64,000 nt of DNA from an uncultured Pelagibacteraceae bacterium (lineage in GTDB: Bacteria; Pseudomonadota; Alphaproteobacteria; Pelagibacterales; Pelagibacteraceae), in assembly GCA_902613855.1 (NCBI GenBank), contig CACMIX010000003.1, positions 106,280-170,279 of the forward strand, in the 5' to 3' direction. A model generated the notes under the pieces. That model was not told the origin of the DNA. It worked only from the letters and a program-made list of their open reading frames with translations, and made no database searches. Each line of letters begins with the position of its first letter. The first letter of the stretch is position 1. Shown here one piece after another: positions 34,430 to 42,440 of this stretch. A program made the translations under genes and the position numbers.

Positions 34430-35992
34430 ATGATTAAAAAAGAAGTTTTAGACAAAACCAGTGCATGGCCTTTTGTAGAAGCCAAAAAAATGATGAGAGA
34501 AAGAAAATCGTTCATTGAAAAAAAAGGAAAAATAACATTACAAACTGGATACGGGCCAAGCGGTTTACCTCACATAGGTACTTTTGGAGAAGTTGCAAGA
34601 ACCTCTATGATGGTAAATGCTTTAAATCAATTAACTGATTTACCTACTGAAATTATAACTTTTTCAGATGACATGGATGGCCTAAGAAAAGTTCCAGAAA
34701 ATATTCCTAACCAAAATTTGTTAAATGAAAATCTTCATAAACCATTAACTGAGGTTCCTGATCCGTTTGGGAAATTTAACAGTTTTGGCGAACATAATAA
34801 TGAGATGTTAAAAGATTTTTTAAATAGTTTTAACTTTAAATATAGCTTTAAAAGTTCTACAGATTTGTACAAAAGTGGATACTTTAACTCAACACTAAAA
34901 ATAATTTTAGAAAATTACGATGGTATAATGAATATTATACTCCCAACCTTAGGTAAAGAACGTCAAAAAACGTACTGTCCATTTTTACCTATATGTCCAG
35001 ACACTGGGCACGTACTTGAAATACCATTAATAGAAATTAATAAAGAAAAATCTCAAATAATTTTCGACAATAAAGGTAAAAAATTTGAAAAAAGTATTCT
35101 TGATGGAAACTGTAAACTTCAATGGAAAGTTGACTGGGCTATGAGGTGGTTTGCTCTTGATATTGACTTTGAAATGTATGGTAAAGATTTAATTGAAAGT
35201 GCAATACTATCTTCAAAAATTATCAACTTACTTGGTAAAAAGAATCCCTCAGGCTTTGCATATGAGTTATTTTTAGATGAAAAAGGTGAAAAGATTTCTA
35301 AATCGAAGGGAAATGGAATTACTATTGATCAATGGTTAAAGTATGCATCACCTGAAAGTTTATCTTTATACATGTATCAAAACCCAAAAAGGGCAAAAAA
35401 ACTATATAAGGAAATTGTTCCAAAGGCTGTAGATGAATATTTAGACAATATTGAAAAATCTAAAAAACAAACAGATCAGCAACTGATAATGAATCCAGTC
35501 TGGCATGTTCATGAAGGCAAAATCCCAACTGAAGAAATGATTATGACTTTTTCCATGTTGCTTAACTTGGTTGAAACAAGTAATGCAGATAGCAAGGATT
35601 TACTTTGGAAATTTGTTAAAAAATATAAACCAAATATCCAAGAAGAAAACTTTCCAATCTTTGATGGATTAGTTGGATATGCAATTAAATATTTTAATGA
35701 CGTAATCAAATCACAAAAAAAATATAAAAAACCAAGTGAAAGTGAAAAAAAAGCTCTTCTAGCTTTAATTAAAACTTTAGAAACATGTAATGATGGAATG
35801 TCACCTGAAGAAATCCAAACTTTAATTTATTCAGCTGGTAAAGAAAATGGTTATGCTGATAAACTAAGAGACTGGTTTAAATTAATTTATGAGGTTGTCT
35901 TTGGTGATGAAAATGGCCCAAGAATGGGTTTTTTCATAAGTTTTTTTGGTGTAAACGAAACTAAAGAGCTTATAACGAATAAATTAAAATAA
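34430..35992 (+). CDS. lysS: Lysyl-tRNA synthetase, class I
   Basis: Charges tRNA-Lys. The 520 aa enzyme is the class I (archaeal-type) form, found in most alphaproteobacteria, unrelated to the class II LysRS of E. coli. The HIGH motif reads PHIGT (residues 47-51) inside TGYGPSGLPHIGTFGEVART, and KMSKS reads KISKSKGN near residue 287. Zinc-type cysteines appear in YCPFLPICPDTGH. The stop overlaps the pyrD ATG by one base (TAATG). The symbol lysK is also used for this class. Confidence 0.95.
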   Translation: MIKKEVLDKTSAWPFVEAKKMMRERKSFIEKKGKITLQTGYGPSGLPHIGTFGEVARTSMMVNALNQLTDLPTEIITFSDDMDGLRKVPENIPNQNLLNENLHKPLTEVPDPFGKFNSFGEHNNEMLKDFLNSFNFKYSFKSSTDLYKSGYFNSTLKIILENYDGIMNIILPTLGKERQKTYCPFLPICPDTGHVLEIPLIEINKEKSQIIFDNKGKKFEKSILDGNCKLQWKVDWAMRWFALDIDFEMYGKDLIESAILSSKIINLLGKKNPSGFAYELFLDEKGEKISKSKGNGITIDQWLKYASPESLSLYMYQNPKRAKKLYKEIVPKAVDEYLDNIEKSKKQTDQQLIMNPVWHVHEGKIPTEEMIMTFSMLLNLVETSNADSKDLLWKFVKKYKPNIQEENFPIFDGLVGYAIKYFNDVIKSQKKYKKPSESEKKALLALIKTLETCNDGMSPEEIQTLIYSAGKENGYADKLRDWFKLIYEVVFGDENGPRMGFFISFFGVNETKELITNKLK

Positions 35993-37044
35993 TGTTTTCA
36001 AATTTAAGATCTTTAATATTTAAAATAGATCCTGAAAGAGCTCATTTTTTAGCAATACAGTCACTCAAACTTAACCTAGTTTCCAATATCTTTGATGAGC
36101 ATAAAAATGATCTTATTTTCAAGACAAAAATTTTTAACAAAGAATTAAACAATCCTATCGGGATAGCGGCAGGTTTTGATAAGAATGCTGAGGTCTACAA
36201 CCCTTTATTTAAGTTGGGATTTGGATTAGTAGAAGTTGGAACAATTACACCTTTTAAACAATATGGGAATAGTAAACCTAGAGTTTTTAGATTAGTAGAA
36301 GACCAAGCACTTATAAATAGATTGGGTTTTAACAATCATGGTTCAGATATCGTATTAAATAGGATTAAATCAAATAATAAACTGGGAGTGTTAGGAATTA
36401 ACGTTGGTCCTAATAAAGATTCTGATAATCGAATAAATGATTATTTAATAGGAATTGAAAAATTCCATGAAGTTGCAGATTATATTACAATTAATATCTC
36501 TTCACCAAATACTGAGAACTTAAGAAATTTTCATGATGAAAGAAAATTGCAAGATTTACTTCAATCTGTTTCAGAAAAGAAAAAAAATTTAGATACAAAT
36601 ATTCCAATAGTGGTAAAAATTTCACCTGATATAGATGAAAACCAGATAAATCTAATTTCAGAAATTCTTTTAGAAAATGATATAAGTGGAATAATTATTT
36701 CAAATACCTCAGAAGCATCAAGAGATACTTTAAAAAATATCCAAAGACATCAAAAAGGGGGATTGTCTGGAAAACCTATTGAGAAAAAATCAAATTTATT
36801 AATACAAAAGTTTTATAATTTATTAAAAGGTAAAATTAAGATTATTGGGGTAGGAGGAGTAGACTCCGGACAATCAGCTTACGAAAAGTTTTTACTAGGT
36901 GCAGATTATATTCAATTGTATACAGGTATGGTATTTCAAGGTCCAAATATAGCTAGTATTATTAAAAAAGACCTAAAAGAATTATTGACAAGAGATGGCG
37001 TTAAGAATTTTAGCGAAATTATAGGAAATAAAACTCTTTCTTAA
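35992..37044 (+). CDS. pyrD: Dihydroorotate dehydrogenase (quinone), class 2
   Basis: FMN enzyme of pyrimidine synthesis that passes electrons to quinone at the inner membrane. The 350 aa protein includes the N-terminal amphipathic part (MFSNLRSLIFKIDPERAHFLAI), NPIGIAAGFDKNAEV, the catalytic serine in ITINISSPNTENLRN, and the FMN-phosphate motif IIGVGGVDSGQSAYEKF. Class 2 is shown by the N-terminal extension and serine base. Confidence 0.96.
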   Translation: MFSNLRSLIFKIDPERAHFLAIQSLKLNLVSNIFDEHKNDLIFKTKIFNKELNNPIGIAAGFDKNAEVYNPLFKLGFGLVEVGTITPFKQYGNSKPRVFRLVEDQALINRLGFNNHGSDIVLNRIKSNNKLGVLGINVGPNKDSDNRINDYLIGIEKFHEVADYITINISSPNTENLRNFHDERKLQDLLQSVSEKKKNLDTNIPIVVKISPDIDENQINLISEILLENDISGIIISNTSEASRDTLKNIQRHQKGGLSGKPIEKKSNLLIQKFYNLLKGKIKIIGVGGVDSGQSAYEKFLLGADYIQLYTGMVFQGPNIASIIKKDLKELLTRDGVKNFSEIIGNKTLS

Positions 37045-37055
37045 TTCTATTAAAC

Positions 37056-37084
37056 TTGACGCCACCAACATCTAACCTTATATA
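37056..37084 (+). promoter_or_regulatory. Sigma-70 promoter for rpmB, very close to the start codon
   Basis: TTGACG (37056-37061) and TATATA (37079-37084) are separated by exactly 17 bp, and both match five of six consensus bases. The -10 box ends 12 bp before the rpmB ATG, so the leader would be about 6 nt and could not hold a Shine-Dalgarno site. Confidence 0.6.
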
Positions 37085-37096
37085 GGCACTGTTATT

Positions 37097-37408
37097 ATGT
37101 CAAAAAAATGTGAACTTACTGGAAAAATTCCTATGAAAGGTCATAACGTTAGTCACGCTAACAACAAGACCAAGAGAAGATTTTTGCCCAATCTTAAGAA
37201 AGTAAAGTTTACTAGCGAACTAATGAAAAGAAGTTTAAAATTAACAGTGAGTAATGCTGGAGTTAGATCAGTTGATAAAAAAGGTAGTTTTGATGAATAT
37301 CTAAAAACTGTAAAAAATAAAAACTTATCTCCAAGACTCAAAAAATTAAAAAAAGGTATTCTAATTAAATCCCCATTTAAGAAAAAACCTTTGGCTAAAT
37401 CTGCATAA
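37097..37408 (+). CDS. rpmB: 50S ribosomal protein L28
   Basis: Small-subunit-length L28 (103 aa) of the 50S particle, with the longer C-terminus seen in alphaproteobacteria. The N-terminus [31 protein letters not shown] is diagnostic. It lacks a Shine-Dalgarno site and sits directly after a strong promoter. Its stop overlaps the next start (TAATG), so the transporter that follows is probably coupled. Confidence 0.95.
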   Translation: MSKKCELTGKIPMKGHNVSHANNKTKRRFLPNLKKVKFTSELMKRSLKLTVSNAGVRSVDKKGSFDEYLKTVKNKNLSPRLKKLKKGILIKSPFKKKPLAKSA

Positions 37409-37962
37409 TGAATAAATTATTCTTGTTTCTCTCATTTTTAATGGGAGTGGTTGTTTTATCATCAAATTATTTAGTCCAATTCCCAATTAAATACTATGGA
37501 CTAGAAGAGATATTAACATATGGAGCATTTAGTTATCCAATAGCTTTTTTAATTACTGACTTAGCAAACAGATCTTATGGAAAATTGGTTGCAAGAAAAA
37601 TTGTTTATGTTGGTTTTGCAATAGGAATTAGTTTTACTCTTATATTCTCAACAAATTTTGCAGATTTAATTTCAGTAAGAATTGCAATTGGGTCTGGAAC
37701 GGCCTTTTTGGTCGCTCAATTATTAGATGTCCAAATATTTGATCAATTAAGAAAAAGAAAGTGGTTTATTGCTCCTTTAACATCTTCTCTAATTGGATCT
37801 ACGATCGATACATTTTTATTTTTTTCAATATCTTTTTATGCAACAGGTATTCCGTGGGTTACCTTATCTTTAGGAGATTTAGCAGTTAAGATACTTGTTG
37901 CTCTTGTTATGTTGATCCCTTTTAGATTGTTATTAGGAACATTTAAGGCTGTTAAAGCTTAA
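37408..37962 (+). CDS. Queuosine-precursor transporter (YhhQ/VUT family)
   Basis: Inner-membrane protein of 184 aa with about five to six hydrophobic segments. The pattern LSSNYLVQFPIKYYGLEEIL then TYGAFSYPIAFLITDLANRSYG is typical of the DUF165/VUT family, whose E. coli member YhhQ imports preQ0/preQ1. The proposed substrate is a family-based inference. The stop is shared with convergent speB in TTAA. Confidence 0.8.
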   Translation: MNKLFLFLSFLMGVVVLSSNYLVQFPIKYYGLEEILTYGAFSYPIAFLITDLANRSYGKLVARKIVYVGFAIGISFTLIFSTNFADLISVRIAIGSGTAFLVAQLLDVQIFDQLRKRKWFIAPLTSSLIGSTIDTFLFFSISFYATGIPWVTLSLGDLAVKILVALVMLIPFRLLLGTFKAVKA

Positions 37963-38834
37963 TATAAAAATTTATAACTTAAAATTTTATAAGCCAACTT
38001 AGCAACAAGAAAGTTATATGAATTAAAACCTTTTATAGGCGATAATTCATTAATGTCAGCCCCAACAATTTGGGAATTTTTTGCAGCAATTTTTATTATG
38101 TTTAAAGTTTCGTCCCATAACAATCCACCTGGTTCAGGAGTTCCAGTTGCCGGCATAATACTAGAATCAAGTCCGTCAACATCAAAAGTTAAGTAGACTT
38201 TTTTATTTTTAATCAATTTTTTAAATTTGCTAAGATCCCATTTTATTTTATCTTTAGCCCAAAAAATTTTTATTCTAGAAGAATTTTTCTTTAAAAATGG
38301 AATTTCACTTTTAGAAATATTTCTGATTCCAAATGAAATTAATGAAACATTTGGATAATCTAAACATCTTTTTATAGCTGATGCATGTGAGAATTTTTCA
38401 CCATTATAACTTTCTCGTAAATCTGCATGGGCATCAAAGTGCAAAAGACAAATATCCTTATATTTTTTTGTAAATGGAACAATACATCCAGGTGTGATTG
38501 AGTGTTCTCCACCAAAAGTCATTGGAAAAAGTTTTTTATCTATAATTTCTTGATTTATTTTTGACATTTTACTCAATGCCTTTTTAATATTTTTATCTAT
38601 TTTGAATGGTTTTAAAGTTTTAATACCTATCTTTTTATAAGGCTCACAATTTAATTCTTCATCATAAAGCTCAACTTGGTGAGAGGCTTTAATAATTTCT
38701 TTTGGCCCATTTTTAGTTCCTCCACCATAACTTACAGTTTTTTCAAGACCGAATGGAACTATGACAACTTTTTCTTTAAAATTGACTTTATTGTCAATTC
38801 CGAGAAAACCGTTTTTGTTTGAAAGGTATTTCAA
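37959..38834 (-). CDS. speB: Agmatinase-family ureohydrolase
   Basis: Binuclear Mn hydrolase (291 aa) of the arginase/agmatinase family. Metal ligands are visible in FGGEHSITPG, LLHFDAHADLRESY and TFDVDGLDSSIMPATGTPEPGG. By family it converts agmatine to putrescine and urea. It is the last gene of a three-gene operon with a PLP decarboxylase and a deoxyhypusine-synthase-like protein, separated by 2 bp. Arginase, guanidinobutyrase or aminopropylagmatine hydrolase activity cannot be excluded. Confidence 0.85.
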   Translation of the reverse strand: MKYLSNKNGFLGIDNKVNFKEKVVIVPFGLEKTVSYGGGTKNGPKEIIKASHQVELYDEELNCEPYKKIGIKTLKPFKIDKNIKKALSKMSKINQEIIDKKLFPMTFGGEHSITPGCIVPFTKKYKDICLLHFDAHADLRESYNGEKFSHASAIKRCLDYPNVSLISFGIRNISKSEIPFLKKNSSRIKIFWAKDKIKWDLSKFKKLIKNKKVYLTFDVDGLDSSIMPATGTPEPGGLLWDETLNIIKIAAKNSQIVGADINELSPIKGFNSYNFLVAKLAYKILSYKFLY

Positions 38835-38836
38835 TT

Positions 38837-39880
38837 TTATTCAAAAATTTTTGTAAAGTTTTTTCGATCTCTGCTTTTCCATTCACCTCTATGATAAGCA
38901 TCACTAGCTATTAGAGGCAAAACGCTTGTAGCTTCTGCAAAAACCATTTGTTCCTTCGTGATATCAACTTTACCCCAAGAACTTGCCTCTTTTAGTGTTG
39001 AGCTACTACATGCTCCATCTCTACTATCTGCAACTGTGATTTGAATAGCATACTTATGCATATCAACATCTTTTCCTAAAAGTTCTGCGCATATAACTGT
39101 ATCTTGAATAAAATTCTTTGGTACTCCACCACCTATCATGAATAATCCTGAGCCTTTGGATTTAATTTTTATTTCTGTAAGTTCTCTAAATTCCCTGACA
39201 GAGTCAATTGTCATATGTTTTTTTGGATTTTTTTCCTGGTGCATTACTAAACCAAATCCTGCACTCGAATCTGTAAATGCGGGGCAGAAAATTGGAACAT
39301 CGTTATTAAATGCTGTTTCAATTAATGAATCTTTCTTTTTTGAGTTCTTTTTCAGATACTTTCCCATTTCATGTATGAACTCTCTAGAAGTGTAACTCCT
39401 TGGTTCTAACGTATTTGCTATTTCACATATAATTTTGTCACACATTTGAAGCTCTTCCTCATCTATATAAGTATCGTAAATTCTATCGATATAGTTATTT
39501 CTTAATTCGGTATCATCTTGAAACTGTGAACCCTGGTAATGTTTAAACCCCAGTGCCTCAAAAAAATCCATATCTACAATTGAGGCTCCTGTTGCAACAA
39601 TGGCATCAACCATATTATATTTAACTAAATCTTTATAAACATTCATACATCCAGCAGCTGATGTTGATCCAGCCAGGGTAAGAAAAATTGTACAATCTTT
39701 ATCTTTCAACATTTCATTATAAATATTTGCTGCATTAGCAGTCTCTCTAGATACGAAAGACATTTTTTCCATTGATGAGATTATCTTTCTTGAGTCAAAG
39801 GAGGTGATATCAATGTGTTCTACAGGGTTTTTTAAGAAATCTTTTTTACTATTGTGACCCAGATTTTTTTGGTCTGACAT
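38837..39880 (-). CDS. Deoxyhypusine-synthase-like protein, probable polyamine synthase
   Basis: NAD-dependent aminobutyl-transferase family protein of 347 aa. The DHS fold is shown by FLTLAGSTSAAGCMNVYKDL and VDAIVATGASIVDMDFFEALG, GGVPKNFIQDT near the NAD site, and SWGKVDITKEQMVFAEATSVLPLI. The lysine of WGK (Lys304) aligns with the catalytic lysine of eukaryotic DHS. Bacteria lack eIF5A, so the product is probably a free polyamine such as homospermidine, as in plant homospermidine synthases that arose from DHS. That reaction is inference. The start overlaps the decarboxylase stop by one base. Confidence 0.85.
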   Translation of the reverse strand: MSDQKNLGHNSKKDFLKNPVEHIDITSFDSRKIISSMEKMSFVSRETANAANIYNEMLKDKDCTIFLTLAGSTSAAGCMNVYKDLVKYNMVDAIVATGASIVDMDFFEALGFKHYQGSQFQDDTELRNNYIDRIYDTYIDEEELQMCDKIICEIANTLEPRSYTSREFIHEMGKYLKKNSKKKDSLIETAFNNDVPIFCPAFTDSSAGFGLVMHQEKNPKKHMTIDSVREFRELTEIKIKSKGSGLFMIGGGVPKNFIQDTVICAELLGKDVDMHKYAIQITVADSRDGACSSSTLKEASSWGKVDITKEQMVFAEATSVLPLIASDAYHRGEWKSRDRKNFTKIFE

Positions 39881-41064
39881 TAAGCAACCATATTAGCTTT
39901 ATTGCTATCTTTATCGTACATGGTCATTATTGGTTTATCTTCAACTTCATAAATCTCATCTGAATAGTAGCCATTGAACTGAGTTCTAAAAGTTAATCCG
40001 TAAGCCCCAAGCTGACCAAGTTCTATATAATCATTTTCTTTAATATTATTTGGAAGCAAAAAAGGACCTTTCATATAATCCATGCTATCACAGGTTGGAC
40101 CAAAGAAATCAAAAGCAGTTAATTTTTTTGAAATAATTTTATTTGAGTTTTCTTTAATCATCTTTGATGGGTAAACAATATTTGGAGTACCAGCATCAAA
40201 AAGAGAACCGTAGGTTCCATCATTTATATAGAGCTTTTGTTTCTTTCTAAGGTTAACCCTAACAATTGTTGATCCACTTTCTGCAACCAAAGCTCTTCCA
40301 GGTTCACAAATTATTTTAGGTAATGCATCGAGTTTTAAATTTTCTAGACTTTTTTTAATTTCATTAAAATAATTATTTAATGATTGAGGAATTAAATCAG
40401 GATAGATAGTTGGAAATCCACCTCCTATATTTATATAATCTGGAACTATTTTAGTTTTTTTTATTATGTTTCCAATCTCAGTTATACCCTTTGCGTATGA
40501 GATTGGATGCATACATTGAGATCCAACATGAAAACTCAAACCAATTTTTTTTGCATGTTGTTTTGACAATCTAGTTAAACCTATGGCCTCCGATGTTAAA
40601 GCTCCAAACTTTTTCGATAAGTCTATTTCTGCATGTTCGTTTGAAACTGCCACTCTTACAAATAATTCCAGATCTTTTGCGTTATTTGTACTTTCTATAA
40701 TTTTGATTAATTCATCCTTAGTATCTAATGAAAAAGTTTTAACATTATAATTAAAATAAGCTTCCTTAATACTTTCTCTGCTTTTTACAGTGTGCATGTA
40801 TGAGCATTTTGCATTATGACTAAAATTTCTTATGCTTTTTATTTCTTCAATTGATGCAACATCAAATTGCTCTATTCCACTATCTATAATTGTCTTTATT
40901 ACTTCTGGATGAGGATTTGTCTTTACAGCATACAAAACTTTTCCTGAGAAATTTTTTTTGAAAACTTTTACTGCAGATTCAATTGAATTTTTTCTGATAC
41001 AATATACTGGTTTTTCAGGTTTCAGTTGATTTACAAGTTCTTCAACCGATTTAAATTTTTGCAT
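39880..41064 (-). CDS. PLP ornithine/lysine/arginine-type decarboxylase (alanine-racemase fold)
   Basis: Group IV decarboxylase resembling eukaryotic ornithine decarboxylase. I start it at 41064, not 41166, because TTTGGAGGCATTAGAAATG gives a strong ribosome site and the upstream residues are hydrophobic noise. The resulting 394 aa protein has the PLP lysine at about residue 48 in YAVKTNPHPEV, the phosphate-binding NIGGGFPTIYPDL, CEPGRALVAESG, and the C-terminal active-site loop GPTCDSMDYM with the catalytic cysteine and Asp. The CDSxD form favours ornithine or lysine. It leads the polyamine operon. Confidence 0.88.
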   Translation of the reverse strand: MQKFKSVEELVNQLKPEKPVYCIRKNSIESAVKVFKKNFSGKVLYAVKTNPHPEVIKTIIDSGIEQFDVASIEEIKSIRNFSHNAKCSYMHTVKSRESIKEAYFNYNVKTFSLDTKDELIKIIESTNNAKDLELFVRVAVSNEHAEIDLSKKFGALTSEAIGLTRLSKQHAKKIGLSFHVGSQCMHPISYAKGITEIGNIIKKTKIVPDYINIGGGFPTIYPDLIPQSLNNYFNEIKKSLENLKLDALPKIICEPGRALVAESGSTIVRVNLRKKQKLYINDGTYGSLFDAGTPNIVYPSKMIKENSNKIISKKLTAFDFFGPTCDSMDYMKGPFLLPNNIKENDYIELGQLGAYGLTFRTQFNGYYSDEIYEVEDKPIMTMYDKDSNKANMVA

Positions 41065-41096
41065 TTCTAATGCCTCCAAAAAAAATTTAATAAAAA

Positions 41097-41122
41097 AAAG
41101 TCTTTTAAAATAAAAAAACTTT
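41097..41122 (-). promoter_or_regulatory. AT-rich hairpin with U-tract in the decarboxylase leader
   Basis: In the minus-strand leader, AAAGT and ACTTT flank TTTT/AAAA repeats and are followed by a run of eight T, then the GGAGG site. It resembles a weak intrinsic terminator or attenuator about 35-60 nt before the start codon. The stem is almost all A-T, so its stability is doubtful. Confidence 0.25.
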
Positions 41123-41134
41123 AATATTTTGTGG

Positions 41135-41162
41135 CATATAAAGTAACCATCACTAATGTAAA
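41135..41162 (-). promoter_or_regulatory. Candidate promoter of the polyamine operon
   Basis: Minus strand TTTACA (41162-41157) and TATATG (41140-41135) have a 16 bp spacer. Initiation near 41128 would give a leader of about 64 nt, one of the longer ones here, containing the AT-rich hairpin. Confidence 0.4.
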
Positions 41163-41234
41163 GCAAATAATTCAGGTCAGTATTGCTTAATAATCATATG
41201 TTGAAAAATTTAAATCAGTTACCATATTAGGAGT

Positions 41235-41798
41235 ATGAAAGAACAAGCAACTCTTCAAAATCTCAGTGATTTTGAGAATAAATCACTGTTAATTTGTGAT
41301 GACGACAATCCTTTTAGAGAAAGATTGGCAAGAGCAATGGAAAAGAAGGGTTTTGAGGTTTTTCAAGCAGAGAGTGTACAAAAGGGCGTCGAAGCTGTTA
41401 AAGCAAAAAAACCTGGATTTGCTGTAGTAGATTTAAGACTTGGAGATGGAAATGGTCTTGAAGTTGTAAAAGAAATTCAAACCTCAAATAATGATAGTAG
41501 AATTATAATGTTAACTGGATATGGAAACATTCCAACAGCAGTTGCGGCTATTAAAGAGGGTGCAATTGATTATCTTGCTAAGCCAGCAGATGCTGAAGAT
41601 GTTGAAAAAGCTTTGTTAGCAGATCCATCAAAAAAAGCTGCACCTCCAGAAAATCCTATGTCAGCAGATAGAGTAAAATGGGAACATATCCATAGAGTGT
41701 TTGAGCTTTGCAATAGAAATGTATCTGAAACAGCGCGAAGACTTAAAATGCACAGAAGAACTCTTCAAAGAATTCTCTCTAAAAGATCACCTAGATAA
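41235..41798 (+). CDS. regA: RegA/ActR/PrrA-type response regulator
   Basis: Redox-linked response regulator of 187 aa. The receiver domain has the acidic pocket CDDDNPF, phospho-acceptor Asp66 in AVVDLRLGDG, MLTGYG and the lysine in DYLAKPAD. A proline linker (APPENP) precedes a Fis-type helix-turn-helix, ETARRLKMHRRTLQRILSKRSPR. GGAGT lies 3 nt before ATG. The kinase RegB/ActS is often near regA in other alphaproteobacteria but is absent here, so the regulator is an orphan within the window. The end overlaps bioY by 8 bp. Confidence 0.92.
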   Translation: MKEQATLQNLSDFENKSLLICDDDNPFRERLARAMEKKGFEVFQAESVQKGVEAVKAKKPGFAVVDLRLGDGNGLEVVKEIQTSNNDSRIIMLTGYGNIPTAVAAIKEGAIDYLAKPADAEDVEKALLADPSKKAAPPENPMSADRVKWEHIHRVFELCNRNVSETARRLKMHRRTLQRILSKRSPR

Positions 41799-42342
41799 AT
41801 TTTCTAATTTTTATAATTTTCTTAACTAATAATGCCAAAATGGCAATTTTAAATATTTCTGCCAACAAAAAAGGTTTAGCTCCTAAAGCTAGAATAGGTT
41901 TGTCCCATCCAATTAATGTGCCTAACCATAATAATCCTAAAATATATATTGTTGAAGTTGCAAGTATTAGTTTACCCAAAACAACAAAAAAACCATCCTC
42001 AAATTTAATCATAGATGCTAAATAGCATGCTGTTAAGAATCCAATTAAATATCCCATAGTTGGACCGGTGAAATATAAAAATCCGACACCTTTTTCTGGA
42101 GAATTTGAAAAAACTGGTAATCCTGCAATTCCTTCAATTAAATACAATCCGATTGTAGCTAATCCAATTTTATAACCTAAGCTAATTCCTAAAAATAAGA
42201 CTACAAAAGTTTGCATAGTCATAGGGACTGGGTAAAAAGGAATTTTTATTTTTGCAGAAATAGTTAAAGCTATTGAACCAAGTACTATAGCTAACAAAGA
42301 TTTAATTATTTTAGTTTGTGTAAGATTTTTTGTTAATTCCAT
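41791..42342 (-). CDS. bioY: Biotin transporter BioY
   Basis: S-component of a biotin ECF transporter, 183 aa with about six membrane segments. The patterns KIPFYPVPMTMQTFVVLFLG and GYKIGLATIGLYLIEGIAGLPVFS are typical of BioY, including GPTMGYLIGFL. No bioM/bioN genes are adjacent; some alphaproteobacterial BioY proteins work alone. Presence suggests biotin uptake from seawater. Confidence 0.93.
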   Translation of the reverse strand: MELTKNLTQTKIIKSLLAIVLGSIALTISAKIKIPFYPVPMTMQTFVVLFLGISLGYKIGLATIGLYLIEGIAGLPVFSNSPEKGVGFLYFTGPTMGYLIGFLTACYLASMIKFEDGFFVVLGKLILATSTIYILGLLWLGTLIGWDKPILALGAKPFLLAEIFKIAILALLVKKIIKIRKFI

Positions 42343-42440
42343 AAAATTAATAATACTCTTAATTGTTAATATAATCTAGTGATTAGTAGATTAAATTAAA
42401 GTTTAGACTATATTAACTATAAAACATTTAATAAATTTTA

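Noticed and set aside
41065-41166. Upstream start for the PLP decarboxylase
   Set aside because: Adds hydrophobic non-family residues and would bury the strong GGAGG site and the leader; ATG at 41064 has the right spacing.
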